From NCBI GenBank assembly GCA_027349605.1, contig DAIEMM010000328.1:1-10691 (forward strand): a stretch of DNA of 10,691 nt, written 5' to 3'. This document shows positions 1 through 6,233 of the stretch, piece after piece. Position 1 is the stretch's first letter, and each line of letters opens with the position of its first letter. A program made the position numbers and the translations under genes. Below the pieces are notes generated by a model. It was given only the letters and a program-made list of their open reading frames with translations, made no database searches and was not told the DNA's origin. This DNA is from Anaeromyxobacteraceae bacterium. GTDB taxonomy: Bacteria > Myxococcota > Myxococcia > Myxococcales > Anaeromyxobacteraceae.

Positions 1-213
1 GGATCTTGGTCTGGCGAAGTGTCATCTTAGGAGGCGCCTGCTTTCCGTGCGTCACCTGCTCCCGTGACGCCACGCCTGCAATCAACCATGACTCTTTCCT
101 GGCAAACACCCTCCAATAGCGTAGGGGCATGGTGTGAAAAGCACCTACACTTCCGAGAACTTAGGACATTTGGGCAATTTAGATTACATCGTCCGCAAGG
201 GTGAGTGAAGGAG

Positions 214-251
214 GATTGTAGACGCAAGGCGTCAACAATCTTTAACTTTTT
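214..251 (+). terminator. Rho-independent terminator, rightward
   Basis: GATTGT (214-219) pairs with ACAATC (235-240), and GACGC (221-225) pairs with GCGTC (229-233). The two stems are separated by a single A/A mismatch and closed by a 3-nt AAG loop. The hairpin is followed at once by TTTAACTTTTT (241-251). A long stem, tight loop and trailing U tract make a textbook intrinsic terminator for plus-strand transcription. On the minus strand no T tract follows, so it does not serve the leftward flippase operon. Its own gene is not visible: it may end left of the window, or be a small RNA within 1-213. Confidence 0.75.
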
Positions 252-342
252 CGGGTCGCCGAGGGTGTCACGCTAACGATCGACTGAAAATAAGGACAGT
301 ACCTAATTGGGGCGTAGTCGGGGGTAGGGGAAAAACTCTCAG

Positions 343-360
343 ACCCAAGGAACCCAAGGA
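343..360. repeat. Perfect tandem duplication of a 9-mer
   Basis: The 9-mer ACCCAAGGA occurs twice back to back at 343-351 and 352-360. It lies in non-coding sequence beyond the flippase end. It is most simply read as replication slippage, and no function is claimed. Confidence 0.5.
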
Positions 361-396
361 GATGACGTCCAGGGAGGCCTCGAGACGCTCCGAATG

Positions 397-476
397 CTCG
401 GTCGGGGCCCGAGGTGACGACTCTGGACGCGTCCCCGAAGGTCCCACCGGGTGTGGCCAGTGGGCCCCGACTCGGG
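397..476. repeat. Cluster of inverted repeats downstream of the flippase gene
   Basis: GTCGGGGCCC (401-410) has a perfect 10-bp inverted partner GGGCCCCGAC (462-471), with 51 nt between them. Inside that spacer is the palindrome GGACGCGTCC (425-434). CTCGG (397-401) can pair with CCGAG (409-413), and CCCGA-C-TCGGG (466-476) is itself a palindrome. The left arm TCGGGG (402-407) could pair with CCCCGA at either 433-438 or 465-470. The cluster lies 27 to 106 bp past the flippase stop, so it could be a 3' processing or termination structure of the leftward operon. There is no adjacent U tract on the minus strand to make it an intrinsic terminator. GC richness alone makes some such pairs likely. 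Confidence 0.4.
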
Positions 477-502
477 ATTCTCGCCACGGGAGGTGTTGAC
501 GG

Positions 503-2005
503 TCAGTCGACCCGACGTTCCTGCTGCGGGGCTGCTGCCCGAAAGACGTCCAGGGACCGCTTCGACCAGTAGCGGAGGCCGATGACGCCCCACGCGATGA
601 TCGGCGGGATCCCCGCGGCGAGGAACGCAAGCACGCGGCTCCCGCTCCAGTTCCTTGTCAGGGACCCAGCCAGGTACCCGGCAAGGGCCACCAGTACTAC
701 CCCAACCGTCAGCGTGGCGTCACGGGCAAGCACGTGCAAGCCAGTGCGTCGAATCGCGATCGCGGAGACGAGGTATCGAAGCACCTCGGCGAGCACCAGT
801 CCCCAGAGAGCACCTGCGAACCCGAGGATCAGGAACCCGCCTGGGATGAACGCGAACATTCCAGCCAGCTTCAATCCGTTGCCCGCGGCCATCCAGTCCG
901 AGCGGCCCGTGGCGAGCAGCAGCGATCCGTTGGTGTTCTCGAGGATGCGGAACCAGGACATCGCCGCAAGGATCTGGACGATCCAGCCGGCATCGCGGTA
1001 GCGAGCGTCGTAGAGGATCGCGGTGGCGAAGGGTCCTACGGCTGCGAGTCCGGAGACGAGAAGCGCGCCCCCGAGGACGAGCGGCATCCGGACCCGCGGG
1101 AAGACCGACCGGAAGTCGGGGCGCCCGACGATGCGGCTGAACGTGGGGAAGACCACGGCGGCGCCAATCTTCAAGGCCGCGTCGGTCGGAATGGCAGCTA
1201 GGTTGGAGGCGATGCCGTAGACCCCCAGCATGGCGAGAGAAACGAGCTTGCCGAAGACCAATCGGTCCGCTGGTCCCGCAAGGAAGGTGAGCACGGTGCT
1301 GACCAGGATCCATCGGCCAAACCGAAAGAGCGAATCCAGCGCATCCCGATCCAGCTCGAACCGATGGCGGATGCCCGGGAGGTAGACGTGGGAGAGCACG
1401 ACGCGAGTCACCTCGATCGCCAACCCTCCGCCGACGACCGCCCAGACGGCCCCGGGGTCATCGGGGCCGAAGCGGGCGCGGTTCAGCAAGGCGAGCGCGA
1501 TGGTGGTGACCGTGCCAGCCACCTGGCTGCCAATTTCCAGAACGGTCAGCCGCTCCAGGCGGAGGTGGCGCCGGGCCAGCGAGATCGACGTGGACTCGAA
1601 GCCGCCGAGCGCGGCCGAGATGGCCGCCACTGGGATCAGCCAGCGGAGCGACGGCTGGCCGTAAAAGTTGGCGGCAGGGATGGCCACGAGCCACGAGGCA
1701 GCCCACAGCACGAAGCCCCGGATCACCGAGACGGTCCAGGCGGTGCGGAGAAATGCCGGGTCATCGCCCCGAGGGTTCTGGATGATGGATGGACCGGTTC
1801 CAAGGTCGGAGAAGAGGTGCAAGGCGGTGATGAAGGTGTAGATGAGCGCGACCTGACCGAACACTGCAGGGAAGAGCAGCCGTGCGAGGACCAGGTTGCT
1901 CGCGAACCGGACGACCTGGGATGCAGCATGTCCCCCGAGCGTCCACAACGAACCCCGTATGCCAATGGCCCGCAGGGATCCCGGATCAGGTGCCTCCGGG
2001 GTCAT
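503..2005 (-). CDS. Wzx/MOP-type oligosaccharide flippase
   Basis: A 500-aa integral membrane protein of the polysaccharide biosynthesis/flippase group (MOP superfamily, Wzx-like). It probably moves lipid-linked sugar units across the inner membrane for exopolysaccharide or O-antigen-type assembly. The sequence shows about 12 to 14 hydrophobic segments spread over the whole length. The family-typical N-terminus reads GSLWTLGGHAASQVVRFASN and is followed by ARLLFPAVFGQVALIYTF. Near residue 70 comes the LFSDLGTGPSIIQ stretch common in this family. The chosen ATG (2005-2003) overlaps the stop of the upstream glycosyltransferase as ATGA, implying translational coupling. The longer open frame upstream runs inside the glycosyltransferase gene and has no membrane character, so it was rejected. 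The length is normal for the family. The substrate cannot be told from sequence. Confidence 0.9.
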   Translation of the reverse strand: MTPEAPDPGSLRAIGIRGSLWTLGGHAASQVVRFASNLVLARLLFPAVFGQVALIYTFITALHLFSDLGTGPSIIQNPRGDDPAFLRTAWTVSVIRGFVLWAASWLVAIPAANFYGQPSLRWLIPVAAISAALGGFESTSISLARRHLRLERLTVLEIGSQVAGTVTTIALALLNRARFGPDDPGAVWAVVGGGLAIEVTRVVLSHVYLPGIRHRFELDRDALDSLFRFGRWILVSTVLTFLAGPADRLVFGKLVSLAMLGVYGIASNLAAIPTDAALKIGAAVVFPTFSRIVGRPDFRSVFPRVRMPLVLGGALLVSGLAAVGPFATAILYDARYRDAGWIVQILAAMSWFRILENTNGSLLLATGRSDWMAAGNGLKLAGMFAFIPGGFLILGFAGALWGLVLAEVLRYLVSAIAIRRTGLHVLARDATLTVGVVLVALAGYLAGSLTRNWSGSRVLAFLAAGIPPIIAWGVIGLRYWSKRSLDVFRAAAPQQERRVD

Positions 2006-2853
2006 CGGTCGGGATTCCAAAGACTCGCCCCCCGGGCGTCGGTATCGGCCGTGGCCCGGGCCTTCCCCTTCAGGAGGCATGCCCATTGATAGCGCCGGAG
2101 GAATCGCCGAAACTCGGCATCGCCGTACCGTCTCTCGCGCGCCAGCATGCTCCCGAAGTACCCCTTCAGCATGGCGACGCCGCCGACCACCAGTGGTGGC
2201 CTCGTCATTCGATAGATCGAGGCCGCGATCATGTAGACCGGCGTCGTTCCCATGAAGTACTGCCCGAACCCCCAGCGGACCCGGCCCGTCCACCAGTTCT
2301 TGTGGCTCGACCCCATGGGGCGGAGGTGGATGAAGCGCAACTCCGGGTCGTCCCATGAAGCTGCGATCCAGCCCAGTTGCCGGCACCGATGGGTGTCAAT
2401 GCCGTCCCACATCACCTGCCGGACGAAGCCGCCAATCTGGAGGAAGCACGTGGTCCGGTAGAGCTTGGCGGCGCCCACGGAAACGTCGTCGCCGATCTTC
2501 TCTGAGACCAGGTGCGACGTGTCGGTGAGGGGAAAGCGGACGGGCAAGTCCGGGTCCCCGGGCGGGAAGAAGTAGGGCTTCCCGCTGCAGGTTCCGATGC
2601 GGGGGTTCCCCTTCATCCGTGCAAGGAGCAGTTCGAAATAGCGCGGCGGCAGGTCGAGGTCCAGGTCGAGCTTGCACACGAAGTCGAACTGGGACGGGTC
2701 GATGGTGTCGTACCCGTCATAGAAGGCATCGATGACACCGCCCCCTAATTTGCGGTCTCCGCGATCAGGACGTCGGACGATCCGGATGAACGGGTGGCGC
2801 GCAGCGTATTCGGCAAGAATGGCCGGAGTCTGGTCCGTGGAGCCGTCGTCCAC
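2002..2853 (-). CDS. Family 2 glycosyltransferase, readable part after an in-frame stop
   Basis: GT2-like (GT-A fold) glycosyltransferase that would move a sugar from a nucleotide donor onto a glycan acceptor at the cytoplasmic face of the membrane. Numbered from the natural ATG at 2967, VDDGSTD spans residues 39-45 and binds the nucleotide. The metal-binding DXD region is KLDLDLDLPPRY, with Asp101, Asp103 and Asp105. MWDGIDTHRCRQLGW (Asp188, Asp191) looks like the acceptor/catalytic region. A hydrophobic patch around residues 239-276 may touch the membrane. The readable frame can only start at a GTG (2853) that falls within the first nucleotide-binding strand, because a TAA at 2898-2896 cuts off the upstream codons. 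A product from this GTG would lack the first beta strand and is unlikely to be active. The gene ends in an ATGA overlap with the flippase gene, so the pair form an operon. Confidence 0.8.
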   Translation of the reverse strand: MDDGSTDQTPAILAEYAARHPFIRIVRRPDRGDRKLGGGVIDAFYDGYDTIDPSQFDFVCKLDLDLDLPPRYFELLLARMKGNPRIGTCSGKPYFFPPGDPDLPVRFPLTDTSHLVSEKIGDDVSVGAAKLYRTTCFLQIGGFVRQVMWDGIDTHRCRQLGWIAASWDDPELRFIHLRPMGSSHKNWWTGRVRWGFGQYFMGTTPVYMIAASIYRMTRPPLVVGGVAMLKGYFGSMLARERRYGDAEFRRFLRRYQWACLLKGKARATADTDARGASLWNPDR

Positions 2854-2895
2854 GATGACCCAGAGGTCGGGCCGCGTGGTTTGGGCCAGGACGGA

Positions 2896-2967
2896 TTATA
2901 GCGCGCGCCGGGCGTAGCGAGCTTCGTCGCGGCACGGCGTGACGAGGCAGAATCGGCTCCGGGTCAT
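2896..2967 (-). pseudogene. Severed 5' end of the glycosyltransferase gene, closed by an in-frame TAA
   Basis: Reading the minus strand from ATG at 2967-2965 gives MTRSRFCLVTPCRDEARYAR, then RAL, a TAA stop at 2898-2896, then SVLAQTTRPDLWVIV running in the same frame into the VDDGSTD motif. This is the standard GT2 N-terminus: a first beta strand, an N-E or D-E rich turn, a helix, then SVLAQT and the DDGS strand. The frame is right on both sides, so this is a point nonsense change (most simply CAA or GAA to TAA), not an indel. Without it the gene would encode 321 aa (2967 to 2002), normal for the family. It may be a real pseudogene, a recent mutation or a sequencing error. The flippase downstream still looks intact. 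Confidence 0.75.
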
Positions 2968-3086
2968 GGACCCCCGACTATAGCCGACGGATTCACGCCG
3001 GGCTGCCCACAATCGTGGTGCCCTCTTGCCTCCCGATCAGGCGAGGGTTGACGCTAGTATTCTCATTTCTCGATCTCCCGTTCCTG
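2968..3086. promoter_or_regulatory. Divergent promoter region between the glycosyltransferase and glycoside hydrolase genes
   Basis: This 119-bp gap separates two divergent start codons and must hold promoters for both directions. On the plus strand TTGACG (3048-3053) is a good -35 match, but 17 to 18 bp downstream there is only a poor -10 (around 3071-3076). On the minus strand TATAGT (2982-2977) is a good -10 without a convincing -35. Both would put the transcript start within about 10 bp of the start codon. An imperfect dyad at 3000-3023 (GGGC, CCAC, AATC, GTGG, GCCC in order) lies midway and could be an operator. The position is sound, but the individual boxes are weak. Confidence 0.35.
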
Positions 3087-5420
3087 ATGAAGGCGAACCC
3101 CCCGCGCCCTCCCCGTGAGGCCCTTCTGCTGCTCGCCGCGATGGTCTTCGCGTCGCCCGGTGCGACGATGGGCGAGGAGGTCACAGATCCTCACGGGGCC
3201 TGGGTGGACTTCGCGCCGGGCGACGATCCGTTCACCTCGGATGCCGGTCTCGACCTGCGGTTTCTGAACGAGCGGCAGGCCGGTGAGGGTGGGTTCGTGG
3301 GCGTCGACGGCGGGCGCTTCGTACGCGAACGTTCCGGCGATCCGATCCGCTTCTGGGGCGTGGACCTGGCGCCCGAACGACTTCGCGGCGAGGCGCTGCG
3401 TCGCGCCGCACGCCTGCTCGCGAAGCGCGGCGTGAACCTGGTCCGGATCCACGGCCCCATCTTCGACCGGGGCGGGCGCCTCGAGCCGGAGCGCGTCCTC
3501 CAGGTCATCGAGGTGGTGGAGGCCATGAAGGCCGAGGGCATCTACTCCTGGCTCTCGGTCTACTTCCCCCTCTGGCTCACCCCGGCCCCCGGGACGCCGT
3601 GGCTGGAAGGCTATGACGGCAAGACGCACCCATTCGCGGCGTTGATGTTCAACCGGTCCTTCGAGGAGCACTACCGGTCTTGGTGGGCCGCGCTGCTCGG
3701 AACGCCGAGCCCTTCGACGGGGGTCCGGCTCGTCGACGAGCCCGCCGTCGCTGGGGTGGAGATCCAGAACGAGGATTCCTTCCTCTTCGGGACCTTCGAT
3801 CCGGACATGCTTCCAGAGGAGCAGCGGAGCATCCTCGAGGCTCGCTTCGGCCGATGGCTCGCGGAGCGCCATGGATCCATTGACCAGGCGCTGGACGACT
3901 GGAGCGCCGCCAGGCCGGGCCTCGCCCCTGCGGTCGTCGGAGGGCCGGGGTCGCTCGTCGGCGCATGGCGCCGAGGAGTGCGTCATCTCGGCGCCTGGTG
4001 GAAGGGTGTGGCGCTGCCACGCGACGCTCCGTCCGAGGGTCGTGCCGCCCTTCGACCCCCCTGGCGCATCGTCCGGGACCGGACACCGCGCGACCAGGAT
4101 ACAGTCCGCTTCCTCGTCGGCGAGCAGACCGCTTTCTACGGCCGGGTCCGGGACTTCCTGCGGGGGGCCGGGTTTCGCGGGGCGATCACGGCTTCGAACT
4201 GGACCACGGTCAGTCCCGCGGTCCTGGGCCCCCTCGAGAAGATGAGCTACCTGGGGGGCGACTTCCTCGACCGGCACGTCTACTTCGATTGCGCCAGGGC
4301 CGGGGATCGCTCGACGTACCAGATCCGGGAGGGGCATACCTACCGTGACCGTACGGTCCTCCGCCTGGAGGCGGAGGACGGGTCCCCGCTCGCGGTGGGG
4401 AGTCCAGTTGCCGATCCCCGGTTCGACGGCAAGCCCTCGGCCATCTCGGAGGTGTCGTGGACCCGCCCCAACCGCCACCGGTCCGAGGCCCCTCTCTTCC
4501 TGGCCGCGGTCGGAGCGAACCAGCAGACCGAGGCGATCGTCCACTTCGCCCTCGATTCCGACCGCTGGTCGGTCCAGCCGCGCGAGTTCATGCAGCCCTG
4601 GTCCCTCCTGTCCCCGGCGATGATGGGCCAGTTCCCCGCGGCAGCGGTCCTGTTCCGCTTGGGGCTCGTCGCGCCAGGCGCCGTGAGGGTCCGGGCCTCT
4701 CTCGATCGCGGGGCGCTCTTCCGGCTCGAGGGAGCAGGGTGGCTGCCAGGCGACGGTCCGGACGCTCTCCGTGCAGCCGGTACGCCGGTGGCGGTGACGA
4801 GGAAGCCATCCGAGCCGGGGACCGAGCCCCTCGTCTTCGTGGCGGACCGGGTGGAGGTCCATTTCACCGATGGACCGGGGCGGGTGGATTGGATCGCGGG
4901 CGCTGGTGGATGGGACGGAGGCAAGCGGACCGTTGAGAGCGCCGCGGGAGATCTGCAACTCGACCTAACCCGGGGATTCCTGTTGATCGATGCCCCTGCG
5001 GCGCAGGGTGTGAGTGGAGACCTTGCGGCCGCCGGAACGGTTCATACCCGGGACCTCGAGATCCGGTCCGATCTCCGGGTCGGGCACGTGGTGATCGTGG
5101 CCCTCGACGGGCAGCCGCTGAGTCGGTCGAGCCGGATGCTCCTCCAGGTCATGTCGGAGGAACGCCCCACCGGGTTTCGATCCGAGCCCACCGGGGACGG
5201 CAGCAGGAGAATAACCTCCCTGGGGCGAGACCCCTGGCAGTTCCGCAGGCTGGAAGGGACCGTGGGATTGCGACGCCCCGACGCGGCCTGGCTCCAGGTC
5301 GCCCTGCTCGACGAGAACGGATATCCCAGAGAACGCCTTGCCGGTGCACGATCCATCGTCCTTCGCCCGTCGACCGCCTACTACCTCATCACGGACCCGG
5401 CAATCGGTGCGGCCCGGTGA
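3087..5420 (+). CDS. Secreted glycoside hydrolase, clan GH-A-like (cellulase-family fold)
   Basis: A 777-aa protein that probably cleaves a polysaccharide outside the cytoplasm. The N-terminus is a signal peptide: a basic, proline-rich start, then LLLLAAMVFASPGA, with cleavage near Ala-Thr. A TIM-barrel glycosidase follows. FWGVDLAP begins at Phe89, and LVRIHGP carries Arg120 and His122. GVEIQNED places Glu229 after Asn, the classic clan-A acid/base position. AISEVSW carries Glu455, a candidate nucleophile. The distance between the two glutamates is larger than in compact GH5 enzymes, and an insert around residues 270-330 could account for this. Residues from about 500 to the end look like beta-sandwich domains. 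ATG 3087 was chosen over the GTG codons near 3015 because it starts directly at the signal peptide, though no clear ribosome binding site precedes it. The exact GH family and substrate are unknown. It is followed after 34 bp by the phosphopantetheinyl transferase gene. Confidence 0.75.
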   Translation: MKANPPRPPREALLLLAAMVFASPGATMGEEVTDPHGAWVDFAPGDDPFTSDAGLDLRFLNERQAGEGGFVGVDGGRFVRERSGDPIRFWGVDLAPERLRGEALRRAARLLAKRGVNLVRIHGPIFDRGGRLEPERVLQVIEVVEAMKAEGIYSWLSVYFPLWLTPAPGTPWLEGYDGKTHPFAALMFNRSFEEHYRSWWAALLGTPSPSTGVRLVDEPAVAGVEIQNEDSFLFGTFDPDMLPEEQRSILEARFGRWLAERHGSIDQALDDWSAARPGLAPAVVGGPGSLVGAWRRGVRHLGAWWKGVALPRDAPSEGRAALRPPWRIVRDRTPRDQDTVRFLVGEQTAFYGRVRDFLRGAGFRGAITASNWTTVSPAVLGPLEKMSYLGGDFLDRHVYFDCARAGDRSTYQIREGHTYRDRTVLRLEAEDGSPLAVGSPVADPRFDGKPSAISEVSWTRPNRHRSEAPLFLAAVGANQQTEAIVHFALDSDRWSVQPREFMQPWSLLSPAMMGQFPAAAVLFRLGLVAPGAVRVRASLDRGALFRLEGAGWLPGDGPDALRAAGTPVAVTRKPSEPGTEPLVFVADRVEVHFTDGPGRVDWIAGAGGWDGGKRTVESAAGDLQLDLTRGFLLIDAPAAQGVSGDLAAAGTVHTRDLEIRSDLRVGHVVIVALDGQPLSRSSRMLLQVMSEERPTGFRSEPTGDGSRRITSLGRDPWQFRRLEGTVGLRRPDAAWLQVALLDENGYPRERLAGARSIVLRPSTAYYLITDPAIGAAR

Positions 5421-5454
5421 CAAGACCCTGGCAGGATTCGGCGATGCTGCGTGC

Positions 5455-6186
5455 ATGAGACCTGGCGTGAACGATCGAGTCCAGCTCTGGTACGCCGATC
5501 CCCTGTGGTACTCCTCGCCCGACCGAGCCAGCGCATGTCTTGCCCTGCTCGACGATGCAGAGTTGGAGCGACTCCGCCAGTTTCGCTTCGAGCGGGATCG
5601 GATGACCTACCTCGTCGCCCATGCCCTGTTGCGCAGAGCCCTGTCGGTCCACGTCTCCGTGGATCCCCGGCGCTGGCGATTTCGGGCCGCCGCCAGAGGC
5701 AAGCCCTTCGTGAACGAGCCGACCGGTCATCGGGACCTTTCGTTCAGCATCTCTCACGCACCCGGGTGCGTGGCCGTCGCAGTGACCGCTCGATGTCCGG
5801 TCGGCGTCGACGTCGAGCACGTGGGTCAAGCGGACGCCCTGGAGGAGATCTTGGACCGCTACCTCTCCCCATCCGAGATCGTGGCGCTGCTCGGCGCGAG
5901 CGCCGAGTCCCGCCGGGACCGGCTGCTCGCTCACTGGACGCTGAAGGAGGCCTACGTGAAGGGGCTGGGAACAGGACTCGGCGTGCACCTTCCGGCTCTC
6001 ACGTTCCACCTCGATGAGAGCCCCCGGATCCGCCTCACCTGCGGTCCCGGCGTCACGTGCAGCCCCGAGGGGTGGTGGTTTCTCCGGGCCTCCCCGACCA
6101 CCGAACACGCCCTGGCCTTGGCGGTCCAGCGAGGAGCTGGCGCCGAGGTCGAAGTGCACATCCGCGAGGCGCGCGATCTTCCCTGA
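5455..6186 (+). CDS. 4'-phosphopantetheinyl transferase, Sfp type
   Basis: A 243-aa enzyme that transfers the phosphopantetheine arm of coenzyme A to a conserved Ser of carrier proteins. Both family signatures are present. GVDVEHV supplies the metal ligands Asp119 and Glu121, and WTLKEAYVKGLGTGL supplies Trp161, Lys164 and Glu165. The N-terminal half also fits: an FxFxxDR-like FRFERDR, AHALLRRALS, GKPFV, and an LSFSISHAPG stretch matching the family's FNxSHs motif. The length suits the Sfp/Gsp/HetI group. The ATG at 5455 is chosen because the frame upstream overlaps the hydrolase end and shows no family similarity; a GTG at 5467 is an alternative. A good ribosome binding site is not seen. It likely shares a transcript with the hydrolase gene (34-bp gap) and converges on the NRPS gene, whose two carrier domains (Ser39 and Ser1098) are the obvious targets. 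Confidence 0.93.
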   Translation: MRPGVNDRVQLWYADPLWYSSPDRASACLALLDDAELERLRQFRFERDRMTYLVAHALLRRALSVHVSVDPRRWRFRAAARGKPFVNEPTGHRDLSFSISHAPGCVAVAVTARCPVGVDVEHVGQADALEEILDRYLSPSEIVALLGASAESRRDRLLAHWTLKEAYVKGLGTGLGVHLPALTFHLDESPRIRLTCGPGVTCSPEGWWFLRASPTTEHALALAVQRGAGAEVEVHIREARDLP

Positions 6187-6191
6187 CCTCC

Positions 6192-6215
6192 CGGGCAGGG
6201 GTCGTCCCTGTCCCG
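6192..6215. terminator. Possible bidirectional terminator hairpin between convergent genes
   Basis: Only 47 bp (6187-6233) separate the stops of the convergent transferase and NRPS genes. CGGGCAGGG (6192-6200) pairs with CCCTGTCCCG (6206-6215) around a GTCGT loop, giving nine pairs with one bulged T. No T tract follows on either strand, so this is a candidate only, supported mainly by its location. Confidence 0.35.
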
Positions 6216-6233
6216 ACGGCCGCGGCGCAACGG

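Larger units (their letters stand above)
1..502. other. Non-coding left margin, no supportable gene
   Basis: I see no credible gene here on either strand. The open frames that exist are short, lack family motifs, and overlap one another in several frames. Base composition is visibly more AT-rich than in the neighbouring genes, especially from about 100 to 345. What can be supported is a rightward intrinsic terminator (214-251), a tandem duplication of a 9-mer (343-360) and a cluster of inverted repeats (397-476) directly downstream of the flippase stop on the minus strand. Part of it probably serves as the 3' untranslated region of the leftward glycan operon. The plus frame starting at base 1 ends in TAG at 28-30, so a plus-strand gene could just end here, but nine codons are not enough to tell. 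Confidence 0.6.

Noticed and set aside
2..67. Plus-strand frame beginning DLGLAK, resembling the DFG region of Ser/Thr kinases
   Set aside because: The following residues do not form an activation loop and a stop comes after about 20 codons, so the six-residue match is chance.
285..340. AT-rich stretch with a GGACAGTACC-like segment that could be the end of an insertion sequence
   Set aside because: I found no inverted partner, no target duplication and no transposase in the window.
331..360. Minus-strand T5 tract (335-331) as an intrinsic terminator for the flippase operon
   Set aside because: The preceding sequence holds a direct, not inverted, repeat, and no stem adjoins the T tract.
2006..2386. 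N-terminal extension of the flippase frame to 627 aa
   Set aside because: It lies in another frame of the glycosyltransferase gene, has no membrane segments, and the ATG at 2005 has the classic ATGA coupling.
3063..4958. Open frame of 631 codons on the minus strand opposite the glycoside hydrolase
   Set aside because: It is an antisense shadow with biased composition and no motifs, while the plus strand encodes a signal peptide and glycosidase motifs.
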